NCBI GenBank assembly: GCA_947087265.1
Contig: CAMUBY010000005.1
Coordinates: 53,202 to 117,201, forward strand
Source of the DNA: an uncultured Clostridia bacterium
Lineage (GTDB): Bacteria; Bacillota; Clostridia; Christensenellales; Borkfalkiaceae
Direction: 5' to 3'
DNA length: 64,000 bases
This document shows positions 1 to 7,644 of the stretch, in pieces. Numbering within the stretch: the stretch's first letter is position 1; each line of letters begins with the position of its first letter. The position numbers and the translations under genes were made by a program. Under the pieces are notes generated by a model. It was not told the DNA's origin. It searched no databases and saw nothing but the letters and a program-made list of their open reading frames with translations.

Positions 1-740
1 CGGTCGTAATCGCATTTGGAATCGTTAATGGCGGATATCAACAGAACGGGGCATTTCACATAGGGTGCGTAACTTTGCGAATCGATACCCGCAATGAAAC
101 GGTGGCGTTCTTCGCTGAAAATGTCCGTCTGCGCGTCGGAAAATTTATCCAGACCGCGATAAGCGAGCCAGCCCGCCGCACAAACCGAAGTCATGCAGGA
201 AATTGGTGCATAAGGCGCAATGTTAAACAAAATTTCACCGCCCGTGCGAAGCCCTACCGCGCCGACGGCTGTTACTTCCTGTTTCTCGTGAAGATACCGC
301 GCCGCATACCGCGCAACCGCCGCCCATTCATAGCGGCTCGTTTCCTTTGCCGTAGGCTCCGCCTGCGTCAGATGAGAACCCGAACGCACAAAATTGCCGT
401 AATCGACGTCCTTAGGGTACACGGTAAAATGACTGTGTTCGCTTTCGCCGCAATAATCGACGCACAACACGCCGTAACCGCTCTTTACAAAGCGCATAAT
501 CAGCGCCCTGTCGAACGAAAATCCCGCCTCGAATAAAAACATAACGGCAGGAAATTCTTTCGCTTCCGCAGGGAATACGTATTCAGCGTATATTTTGACT
601 CTGTCTTTTTGGGTTTGGCGGCCGTAGAAATAAATTCCGCGGAAAACCGCGCCGTCGCTTTCCTGCTCCCAAACGGTTTCTTCCTGAAACGGTAAAGTGC
701 CGTCAAAATCTTTCCAAAGTGTAACAGGTGTTAAAATCAT
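1..740 (-). CDS. Alpha/beta-hydrolase, acetyl-xylan-esterase-like (3' end outside window)
   Basis: The start is an ATG at 740 with a GAGG ribosome site, 7 bases after the sbcC stop, so it is probably co-transcribed with sbcDC. 246 residues can be read before the window edge; the C-terminus is missing. The alpha/beta-hydrolase pattern is visible: FLFEAGFSFDR near residue 70, VLCVDYCGES at 91-100, an elbow GLRTGG at 163-168, and CPVLLISAINDS near the end, where the catalytic Asp normally lies. Relatives of this general type (acetyl-xylan esterase, cephalosporin-C deacetylase) remove acetyl groups from sugars. The elbow carries Arg165 where the nucleophilic Ser is expected, so catalysis is doubtful. 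There is no signal peptide, so it should be cytoplasmic. The family call rests on motifs only. Confidence 0.6.
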   Translation of the reverse strand, partial: MILTPVTLWKDFDGTLPFQEETVWEQESDGAVFRGIYFYGRQTQKDRVKIYAEYVFPAEAKEFPAVMFLFEAGFSFDRALIMRFVKSGYGVLCVDYCGESEHSHFTVYPKDVDYGNFVRSGSHLTQAEPTAKETSRYEWAAVARYAARYLHEKQEVTAVGAVGLRTGGEILFNIAPYAPISCMTSVCAAGWLAYRGLDKFSDAQTDIFSEERHRFIAGIDSQSYAPYVKCPVLLISAINDSKCDYD

Positions 741-747
741 AACCGCC

Positions 748-3330
748 TCACTCCATAGTTATTTGCGAGCCGTGGGTATCGGTTGCCTTTTTCACAAGCA
801 ACTTTCGCTCGATACGGTGCCGCAATTCTTCCACGTGGGAAATAATACCGATGGAAAAATGCTCGCCTTTGAGTTTTTCCAGACTGTTCATAACCGTATC
901 CACTAATTTTTCGTCCAATGTTCCGAACCCTTCGTCGAGGAAGAAAAATTCTACGGGACGGAGCGAACGCGCGCAGATTTCCGAACTGAGTGCAAGCGCA
1001 AGAGAAAGTGAAACCAAAAATGTTTCTCCGCCGGAAAGCGTATATACGCCGCGCGGCGCACCGCCGCAGAGATTATCCCCCACGATGAAATTCCCCTCGT
1101 AACGCAGGAAATATCTGCCGTCCGTGAGGGTAAGAAGTCTTCCGCTCGCATTGGACGCAACCGTCTGCAAATATTCTTCCGCAACAAACTCCATGAATTT
1201 ATTGCCATCGAGCAGCTTTTTCAACCGCTCGTAACATTCCGCTTCTTTCTTTTTTTCGGCGTACTCCTGCGAAAGTTTGCGCTTGATTTCTATTTCCTGC
1301 TCGGCGCGCGTCAGCGCATTCACGGCAAGCGCCGTTTTCCGCGCGCACTCTTTTACTTCGTTTTCCGCAACGAGGAGCACCTGCTTTGCCGTCATCAACT
1401 TTTCTTCCGATACTTCCGAAAAATCGATTTTTGCATATTCTCTGCATTTAGCACGCGCCGCCGCGTACATTTCTTTATACTGCTCCACCCGTTGCCTTGC
1501 ACCGACGGGGTCGCCGTACTTTTCATTCAGTACAACTGCCTCCGCCTCGGTCTTGAAATTCCCCGCAGTCAACGCGGATTGCAAGCGTTCGGTCGATTCT
1601 TTCAGACGTTCCTCGGCACCGTTCTTTCTTTCTGCCGCTGCCGCCTGAGCCGCCTTTGCCCCCGCAAGTTCGGATTGCGCCTGTTCGCGCGCCATCCGGT
1701 TGCGTTCCTGCGTTTCCCGAAGCGTGCGGAGTTGCTGTTCCGCATCCGCAACGCTTACTGACGCACTCTGCAAACGGGGCGTAAGTTCGTCGAGTTGCGC
1801 CTTGATACGGCTGCGTTCCGTTTCGAGTTGCTGTAAATGCGCAAGATGCACGTCATACTTGCCTTTTATCTTTTCAAGCGCAACCGTTTTTTCGCGCAGT
1901 TCCGCGCGTTTCGCTTCGATTGCCTCGTATGCCGCGCGAATCTGCGTAAAATCGGCTTTCTCCCCTTCGGAGAGTCCTCTGTATTTTTGAATGAGCGGAA
2001 CACAATCGGGCGAAATAATCGGGTGCAATTCCACCAGCGCTTTCAAATCCCGCGCAAACGATTCGTATTCCGAACGTAACAGTTCTGCTTTTCCGTGCGT
2101 TTGAGCAAACGTGAGAAAATCTTCCGTGCCGAGCGCGTCCATTTCTTTCTTGATGGCGCTCCGCTCCGCTTTATAAGAGAAGTCCTTGAAAGTATCGCGC
2201 GCGGCATTGAATTCGTCCTGAATGCTTTTCAACCGCGTTTCGGCTTCTTTTGCCGCCTTTACGTCCGCCTCCGTGCTCTTTGCCTGTAACACAAGGTCGG
2301 TGAGGCGCGTTATCTCCGCGTCCGCTTTAGAAAAATCCCATGCGGACAGCGCATTGGTTTTCTCTTCCGCCTGCCGCAAACGCTGCGACGACTGTTCCAA
2401 CTGTTCCGCCGCAATCTTTACTTTTTCCTTTGCAACGCCTGCTTCCTTTGCCGCCGCGCAAACCGCAGCCGCGCGTTCAAGACGGTCGAGTTCGCCGTTC
2501 AACGCTGCCATATCCCCGCGGATTTCTTCGAGTTTCTGCATCTCGCGCGCGGCTTTCTGCGCCTCGCGCCGCTTCTCAAACAACGAGGAAAGTTGTTTTT
2601 CTCTTTCCCGTGCAGAAACGGTAACGGCTTCCGCGCGTTTTTCTTCCTCTTTCAATAAGACGATTTGTTCCTGAAACTGTTTGATACTCTCTTCGCTTAC
2701 CGCTTCATAGGGCTCTAACCTTGTTTTGAGAATGTCTGCCTGCGATTTTATATCGTGATAGCGCGCGTTCGTGCGTTTCACAAGCCCTTCGCCGTAGCAT
2801 TCAAGATTGAACAGACGGGAAATAAGTTTGAGCCTGTCCGACTTCTGCGATTTTACGAATTGCGCAAACTCGCCCTGCGGCAACGCAATACACTTTTCAA
2901 AGTCTTTCTGCTCTAATCCGATAATTTTTTCAAGCAGGGCGTTGCCGTCCCGAACGCCGTCTGCAACCGCCAAATAATTGCCGTCCGTCTTTTCATAGAT
3001 ACGCACGCTCTGTGCACCGTTCTTTCGCTTGATTTCGCGCTCCACGCGGTAAGTATGCCTTTGATTTTCGTAGATGATTTCAAACTCGAAATTGACGTAA
3101 GCGCGGTCAGAACCGTAGTTGATGATATTGACGATGACCGCTTCTTTGGAATCCAAACGGGAAACCTTGCCGTACAGTGCAAAACAAATACAGTCAAGAA
3201 TCGTGCTCTTACCCGAACCCGTATCTCCGAAAATACCGAAAATACCGTATTCGAGCAAATTATTGAAATTGATTTCGGCGCGTTCAGAAAATGAATTTAC
3301 GCCGCAAAATTCAAGATATACGGGTTTCAT
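748..3330 (-). CDS. sbcC: SbcC, Rad50-like ATPase subunit of the SbcCD nuclease
   Basis: 860 residues. An N-terminal ATPase half has Walker A GDTGSGKST at residues 35-43, followed by long coiled coil (about 180-700, rich in E/K/A/L/R). The C-terminal half has the ABC signature LSGGE near 765 and Walker B FFFLDEGFGTLDE. With SbcD this forms the Mre11-Rad50-type complex that opens hairpins and trims blocked DNA ends in the cytoplasm. The start overlaps the sbcD stop as ATGA, so the pair is translationally coupled. The protein is shorter than the roughly 1000-residue standard, and the middle of the coil lacks the CxxC zinc hook; only a lone Cys443 is present near the apex. Confidence 0.93.
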   Translation of the reverse strand: MKPVYLEFCGVNSFSERAEINFNNLLEYGIFGIFGDTGSGKSTILDCICFALYGKVSRLDSKEAVIVNIINYGSDRAYVNFEFEIIYENQRHTYRVEREIKRKNGAQSVRIYEKTDGNYLAVADGVRDGNALLEKIIGLEQKDFEKCIALPQGEFAQFVKSQKSDRLKLISRLFNLECYGEGLVKRTNARYHDIKSQADILKTRLEPYEAVSEESIKQFQEQIVLLKEEEKRAEAVTVSAREREKQLSSLFEKRREAQKAAREMQKLEEIRGDMAALNGELDRLERAAAVCAAAKEAGVAKEKVKIAAEQLEQSSQRLRQAEEKTNALSAWDFSKADAEITRLTDLVLQAKSTEADVKAAKEAETRLKSIQDEFNAARDTFKDFSYKAERSAIKKEMDALGTEDFLTFAQTHGKAELLRSEYESFARDLKALVELHPIISPDCVPLIQKYRGLSEGEKADFTQIRAAYEAIEAKRAELREKTVALEKIKGKYDVHLAHLQQLETERSRIKAQLDELTPRLQSASVSVADAEQQLRTLRETQERNRMAREQAQSELAGAKAAQAAAAERKNGAEERLKESTERLQSALTAGNFKTEAEAVVLNEKYGDPVGARQRVEQYKEMYAAARAKCREYAKIDFSEVSEEKLMTAKQVLLVAENEVKECARKTALAVNALTRAEQEIEIKRKLSQEYAEKKKEAECYERLKKLLDGNKFMEFVAEEYLQTVASNASGRLLTLTDGRYFLRYEGNFIVGDNLCGGAPRGVYTLSGGETFLVSLSLALALSSEICARSLRPVEFFFLDEGFGTLDEKLVDTVMNSLEKLKGEHFSIGIISHVEELRHRIERKLLVKKATDTHGSQITME

Positions 3331-4481
3331 TCTTCCTCCGAAAGTAAGGAAAGAAAAGCCTCGGTAAGTTCTTTGGGCGCTTCTTCCCCGAATTGCATGG
3401 TATAGTATTCGCGGAACAGTTCTTCTGCCGACATCTGGGAACGCAGTGCGGCGTTTTCCACTTCCAACTGATTGACTCTCGGAATGAGCGAAACGAGTCC
3501 GCGGTTTGTTTCGCGCAACGCGGCAGTTTCCGCAGAAGTAAGCGGCGCGGTTAAATGCAGCGTAAGTTCCACGAAACAGTCCTGATACTGAGATACCAAC
3601 TTGATTGCTTCCTCTACGCCGTTCGCCTCCAAACGCACCAGTTTTTTGCCGCAGGTAATCGGAATTTCTTTGGCAACGGAGACGTTAGCGCCTTCCGTTG
3701 TTAAGAGAATAACGGATTTTTCCGAATTTGTTTCATCGAAAGAATATTGCAAAATCGAACCCGAATATCTGCCGTTTGAACCGATACGCTGTTTTTTATG
3801 CAGATGACCGAGCGCAGTATATCCGTAGTCAGGAAGGCAGGAAACAGGTACGGCTCGCGCGCCGCCGAGGTCGATATTGCGCTCGCCCTCGCTGGTGGAA
3901 CCGCCCGCAACAAACAGATGCGAAAGCAGAATGTAGGGCATCGTAGCGTCGTATCCTGCGTTCCCCTTTTCAATCCAGCGCGAAACTTTTTCGCCGTAAC
4001 TCTCGTCCGTTTTTTCCTCTTTCAAACGCGCCTCGTTGGGATAGGGAAGCGCGTTGATATACACTTTCTCCCCCGCGCCGTTTTCGAGCACGAGATAGTT
4101 TTCACCCGAAGCAATTGCACGAACGGGATAGCTGCCTCCCGTCGGGAAAACGGTGGGTTTGTTGCCGAAAATATAAATGCCCTCTTCGGCGGCAATCGGC
4201 GCGCTCGCGGCAAGACGGACGGAGTCGTCATGATTACCTGAAATGACGACAACGGCGCGTTTTCCGTCAGCAATTTTCTTGACGGCGTGGAAAAACACTT
4301 CTTCCGCTTCCGAAGAAGGAAGATAAGTATCGAACACGTCGCCCGCCACAAGCACGACGTCAACGTTCTCCCGCTCGCAAATTTCAGCAATTTCGCCGAG
4401 TGCGGCAATTTGTTCCGGCAAACGTTCCGCTTCCATTAAGCGCTTCCCGATATGCCAATCCGATGTATGTAAGATGTTCAT
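3327..4481 (-). CDS. sbcD: SbcD, Mre11-like nuclease subunit
   Basis: 384 residues from the ATG at 4481, chosen because the phosphoesterase begins MNILHTSDWHIGKRL; the longer open frame to 4547 runs into the promoter. Metallophosphoesterase motifs appear in order: SDWHIG, LVAGDVFD, VISGNHDD and LGHLHKKQ, giving the two-metal site of Mre11/SbcD. It is the endo/exonuclease of the SbcCD complex. It lies first in the operon with sbcC and faces away from the DnaD-like gene at 4614, with which it shares an overlapping promoter region. Confidence 0.93.
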   Translation of the reverse strand: MNILHTSDWHIGKRLMEAERLPEQIAALGEIAEICERENVDVVLVAGDVFDTYLPSSEAEEVFFHAVKKIADGKRAVVVISGNHDDSVRLAASAPIAAEEGIYIFGNKPTVFPTGGSYPVRAIASGENYLVLENGAGEKVYINALPYPNEARLKEEKTDESYGEKVSRWIEKGNAGYDATMPYILLSHLFVAGGSTSEGERNIDLGGARAVPVSCLPDYGYTALGHLHKKQRIGSNGRYSGSILQYSFDETNSEKSVILLTTEGANVSVAKEIPITCGKKLVRLEANGVEEAIKLVSQYQDCFVELTLHLTAPLTSAETAALRETNRGLVSLIPRVNQLEVENAALRSQMSAEELFREYYTMQFGEEAPKELTEAFLSLLSEEE

Positions 4482-4509
4482 GATTTTCAAAAGATACGTC
4501 CAAAAGTCT

Positions 4510-4538
4510 TTGCATTCGGACAAACAATATGATATACT
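4510..4538 (+). promoter_or_regulatory. Sigma-A promoter for the DnaD-like gene
   Basis: TTGCAT at 4510-4515, 17 bases, TATACT at 4533-4538; predicted start of transcription near 4545, 69 bases before the gene. It interlocks with the sbcD promoter on the other strand. Confidence 0.55.
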
Positions 4539-4567
4539 ATTATACACCGACTTGCATGAAAAAGCAA
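4539..4567 (-). promoter_or_regulatory. Sigma-A promoter for sbcDC
   Basis: Minus strand: TTGCTT (4567-4562), 17 bases, TATAAT (4544-4539); predicted start near 4532, about 50 bases before sbcD. Its -10 box directly abuts the -10 box of the plus-strand promoter. Confidence 0.65.
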
Positions 4568-4613
4568 GCGTTCAAACTGCATTCGGAAAAAATACCGCTC
4601 AGGCGGAGGGATT

Positions 4614-6326
4614 ATGTCTTTCAGCACTTTCTCCAAAGATTTTACCGCGAATATGTACACAAGCGTGGAAAATCAATTCATTACGAAATATCTGCCGCAG
4701 GCGGACGGCGACTGCGTGCGCGCCTATCTCTACGGGTTATATCTTTGCCAGTGCGCCGAAGAGTTCGATGCGGAACATGCTGCAAAACTTCTCGGCATTC
4801 CCCTCAAACGCCTTGTGGATATTTTTGTGTTTTGGGAGGAGTGCGACCTGGTACGCGTGCTTTCGCGCAATCCCCTTTTTGTGGAATATCTGCCCGTGAA
4901 TGCCGCTATCGGCAAGCCGAAGAGCATCCGTCCCGAAAAATATGCGGAATTTAACCGCGAGTTTTATAAACTTCTGCAACGCGCGAAAAAAGATTTCAAA
5001 CCCTATGAAATGCAGCGCATTCTCGAATTTTTAGAAAACAATCCGATGGAGCAGCAGGCGTTTTTGCTGGTTGCGGAATACTGCGTGAAAAAAGACGGCG
5101 AGAAACTCACCGCCAACCATATTCTGAATAAAGCAAACAAACTCTGCAAAGAGCGCAAATACACCTACGAACAAGTGGAGCAGGATTTAGCCGATTTTAA
5201 CGCGCACGAAAAAGAAATGAGTAAAATTTTCGTACTTCTCGGCATTTACCGCAAACCGCAGGAAGGCGATTACGAATATCTCGATAAATGGAAAGCGCTC
5301 GGCTTGCACATCAACGCCGTATACGCCTGTGCCGAAAGTCTGAAAAAAGGTTCCCTTTCGACGCTCGATATATTGGCTACGGAATTAGCGGAATCGGGCG
5401 CACACACCGAATCAGAAGCGCGCGAATACTTAAAACGCCGCGAAGAGCTCGCGTCCGTCGTCTTCAAAGTAGCGCGCAAACTCGGCGTTAAAGTACAGAA
5501 TCCGCGCGCTTACAGCGAGGAATACGCTGAAAAATGGTTGGAACGCGGTTACGACGAAGACAGCCTGCAACTCATCGGTACCCTATGCATGAAACTCGGC
5601 TACGGTTTCCCCGAAATGGACCACCTGCTCGACGGGCTGTATGCAGACGGCATTGTAGACGGCGCAGGCGTCAAAAATTACTGCGCCGCACAAGACAAAC
5701 AACTTCGGCTCATTCAACGCATCCAATCCGTCTGCGGCGTTGTGAAAAAAACGCAGTCCGCGCTTGACATGGTTTCCGCCTGGCAGAGATGGAATTTCTC
5801 GGAAGAAATGATTTTAGAGGCGGCAAGAAGAAGCGCGAACGCTTCCGCCCCTCTGCCCTATATGAACAAACTCCTTTCCGAATGGAAACGTTTAGACGTT
5901 TACACGGTGAGCGAAATTCCCGAAAAAAACACTTCCTCTAACCTATCGCGGGAATACAGAACGGAAGCGGCAATCGCTGCGGATATGCGGACAAGCCGTG
6001 AACGCTATTATGCGGAACTTCAACAAAGAGCCGTCAGTGCGGCGGAAAAAGCACGGGCAAAGGCGGAACAGGACGCCGCGTTCAAGAATGCCGAATCGGT
6101 ATTGAAAAAGGGCGAAATCGAACTGGCACGCGCGGAAATCTATGCGCCCGATACCGTGGAAAAAATACAGGCTAAATTAAGCGAGGCGCAAAAAGCGCGG
6201 ACAGAAGCGCTGTTGCGGCTACAACTTTCAGAAGACGACTTACTGCCGAAATACGTGTGTGCAAAATGTTCGGATACAGGTTTTTTACCGAACGGAATAA
6301 TGTGCGATTGCTACCGCGAAGAATAA
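4614..6326 (+). CDS. DnaD-like replication initiation protein with a DnaC-type N-terminal region at its C-terminus
   Basis: 570 residues. The N-terminal two thirds is helical and resembles the DnaD/DnaB-like primosome proteins of Bacillota, which remodel oriC DNA and help load the helicase (a winged-helix-like region around 15-110, DnaD-like helical repeats around 110-400). Residues about 450-545 are Arg/Glu/Ala-rich helix, followed by a compact zinc site C549-x2-C552-x11-C564-x-C566. That helix plus Cys cluster is what normally begins the DnaC/DnaI-type helicase loader in Clostridia. Here translation stops at once afterwards and a terminator follows, so no AAA+ ATPase part is present. The start has a GGAGG-like site (GGAGGGATT). 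The DnaD call is from overall pattern, the zinc site is seen directly. Confidence 0.7.
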   Translation: MSFSTFSKDFTANMYTSVENQFITKYLPQADGDCVRAYLYGLYLCQCAEEFDAEHAAKLLGIPLKRLVDIFVFWEECDLVRVLSRNPLFVEYLPVNAAIGKPKSIRPEKYAEFNREFYKLLQRAKKDFKPYEMQRILEFLENNPMEQQAFLLVAEYCVKKDGEKLTANHILNKANKLCKERKYTYEQVEQDLADFNAHEKEMSKIFVLLGIYRKPQEGDYEYLDKWKALGLHINAVYACAESLKKGSLSTLDILATELAESGAHTESEAREYLKRREELASVVFKVARKLGVKVQNPRAYSEEYAEKWLERGYDEDSLQLIGTLCMKLGYGFPEMDHLLDGLYADGIVDGAGVKNYCAAQDKQLRLIQRIQSVCGVVKKTQSALDMVSAWQRWNFSEEMILEAARRSANASAPLPYMNKLLSEWKRLDVYTVSEIPEKNTSSNLSREYRTEAAIAADMRTSRERYYAELQQRAVSAAEKARAKAEQDAAFKNAESVLKKGEIELARAEIYAPDTVEKIQAKLSEAQKARTEALLRLQLSEDDLLPKYVCAKCSDTGFLPNGIMCDCYREE

Positions 6327-6332
6327 CTTAAA

Positions 6333-6361
6333 ACACGCCGTTTCGATGAGAAACGGCGTGT
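6333..6361. terminator. Bidirectional terminator between convergent genes
   Basis: Perfect 12-bp stem 6333-6344/6350-6361 with a 5-base loop (GATGA), followed by an A/T-rich tail on both sides. It serves the DnaD-like gene and the YlmC/YmxH gene. Confidence 0.85.
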
Positions 6362-6367
6362 AAATTT

Positions 6368-6748
6368 TTATTCGTAATCCCCATAATCGCGCCTATCGTA
6401 ATACTGAGGCGGATATTGTTGCTGATATTGCGGACGGGGAGGAGGTGGCGGACAGTGTTGCGGAGGACAATTTTGCGGCGGACATTCCCCTTTTCCTTTC
6501 TTTTTATCGGGTTGGGGCGTACAGTTGAGTTCCACCAGAATGACGTCTACGCCGATTTTTTTAATCTGTTTCAAGGCGATAAACAAATCGCCCTTGCCCC
6601 AGTGAAAGCCTTTACACCCGGGCACGACAATGCCGAGCACTCTTCCTTCGGGGAAGGTAAACACGACGTCGCACACTTTTCCCAAGCGCTTTCCGTCGAG
6701 CACGTTGACGGCTTCTTTTTTTTTGAGTTCCTGAAAACTTGTTTCCAC
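6368..6748 (-). CDS. YlmC/YmxH-family PRC-barrel sporulation protein with Cys/Pro tail
   Basis: 126 residues from a GTG at 6748. Residues 1-80 match the PRC-barrel YlmC/YmxH pattern (ELKKKEAVNVLDGKRLGKVCDV, then EGRVLGIVVPG and DVILVEL), a small family found in spore-formers whose exact role is unknown. Residues about 86-126 form an unusual tail with three CPPQ/CPPP repeats followed by Pro/Tyr/Gln and Asp/Tyr runs. A near-perfect sigma-E-type promoter lies directly upstream, which fits a mother-cell sporulation gene. That promoter would put the transcript start at or beside the GTG, leaving almost no leader. No other in-frame start is available. Confidence 0.75.
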   Translation of the reverse strand: METSFQELKKKEAVNVLDGKRLGKVCDVVFTFPEGRVLGIVVPGCKGFHWGKGDLFIALKQIKKIGVDVILVELNCTPQPDKKKGKGECPPQNCPPQHCPPPPPRPQYQQQYPPQYYDRRDYGDYE

Positions 6749-6754
6749 GCTCTT

Positions 6755-6783
6755 ATTGTATGTTCAGCGATTTGAAATATGCC
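6755..6783 (-). promoter_or_regulatory. Sigma-E-like (mother-cell) promoter of the YlmC/YmxH gene
   Basis: Minus strand: GGCATATT (6783-6776), 13 bases, CATACAAT (6762-6755). The -10 box equals the Bacillus sigma-E consensus and the -35 differs by one base from GTCATATT. Confidence 0.6.
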
Positions 6784-6803
6784 GCTTTTGATAATACTAA
6801 CCC

Positions 6804-6832
6804 TTTACAAATTGATAAATGCTTGATATAAT
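6804..6832 (+). promoter_or_regulatory. Sigma-A promoter of the DeoR-family regulator gene
   Basis: TTTACA (6804-6809), 17 bases, TATAAT (6827-6832). Transcription would begin near 6839, 13 bases before the ATG at 6852, which excludes the upstream ATG at 6819. Confidence 0.8.
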
Positions 6833-6851
6833 AGAAAAAAGCGAGGGAAAT

Positions 6852-7595
6852 ATGTTTATCAACAAACGGGTCGATAGCATTTTAGAATATCTGAAATTTC
6901 ACAGGCAAGCGACCATCGAGGAACTCAGCAAAGAATTATACGCGAGCCATTCCACCATTCGGCGAGACCTTGTTGAAATGGAAGAAAACGGGTTGGTAAA
7001 GCGATACCACGGGGGCGCCATTCTCTTAAAAGACAGGAATGAAATTCCCCTTTCTGTCCGCACCGAACAGGGCATGAACGAAAAAGAATGCTGCGCCGAA
7101 ATTGCCGTTCAGCACATTCCCGATTTCAATACCGTATTTATCGACAACTCATCCACCTGTCTTGCACTTACTAACCGTTTAACCCTTTCCGGTAAAACGG
7201 TAATCACAAACAGTTTACAGATTGCACTTTTGCTCTCGCGCAGAAAAGATTTGAAAATCATCGTAACAGGCGGCTCGGTACAACTGAATACGGGTGCCAT
7301 TTCAGGTTCGCTCGCCGTAAAACAAATCGAAATGTTCCAGATTGACCTCATGCTCTCGTCCTGCGCGGCAATCAACGGAAACGGCGCGTTTGAACTTTCT
7401 CTCGAAACCGCGCAACTCAAACAGACGGCAATGGCTTGCAGTAAAAAACGCTTTCTGATTGCAGACCGCACCAAATTCGGCGCAGACGCCCCCTTCCGTT
7501 CCGCAGATATTGAGCGGTTTGACAGTGTGATTACGAATGCCGATGAAGAAACGGTTTCCCCTTTACGCGAGCGCGGCATTACCGTTTTCAATTAA
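6852..7595 (+). CDS. DeoR-family transcriptional regulator
   Basis: 247 residues from the ATG at 6852, preceded by GAGGG; an earlier in-frame ATG (6819) lies inside the promoter. The N-terminus is the DeoR winged helix (RVDSILEYLKFHRQATIEEL, then SHSTIRRDLVEMEENG and the hallmark KRYHGGA). The rest is the DeoR sensor domain, related to sugar isomerases, that binds phosphorylated sugars, with VFIDNSSTCLAL and IVTGGSVQ motifs. It lies beside, and convergent with, the rhamnose operon, so control of rhamnose genes by a sugar phosphate is a fair inference; the true target is not shown by sequence alone. Confidence 0.9.
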   Translation: MFINKRVDSILEYLKFHRQATIEELSKELYASHSTIRRDLVEMEENGLVKRYHGGAILLKDRNEIPLSVRTEQGMNEKECCAEIAVQHIPDFNTVFIDNSSTCLALTNRLTLSGKTVITNSLQIALLLSRRKDLKIIVTGGSVQLNTGAISGSLAVKQIEMFQIDLMLSSCAAINGNGAFELSLETAQLKQTAMACSKKRFLIADRTKFGADAPFRSADIERFDSVITNADEETVSPLRERGITVFN

Positions 7596-7613
7596 TAACT
7601 TATCGATAAAATG

Positions 7614-7641
7614 ACGGGCGCAACCGAAAGGTTGCGCCCGT
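7614..7641. terminator. Bidirectional terminator between the regulator and the rhamnose operon
   Basis: 12-bp perfect stem 7614-7625/7630-7641 closed by a GAAA tetraloop, then ATCTTATTTTT on the plus strand. It ends the regulator transcript and the long minus-strand operon. Confidence 0.85.
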
Positions 7642-7644
7642 ATC

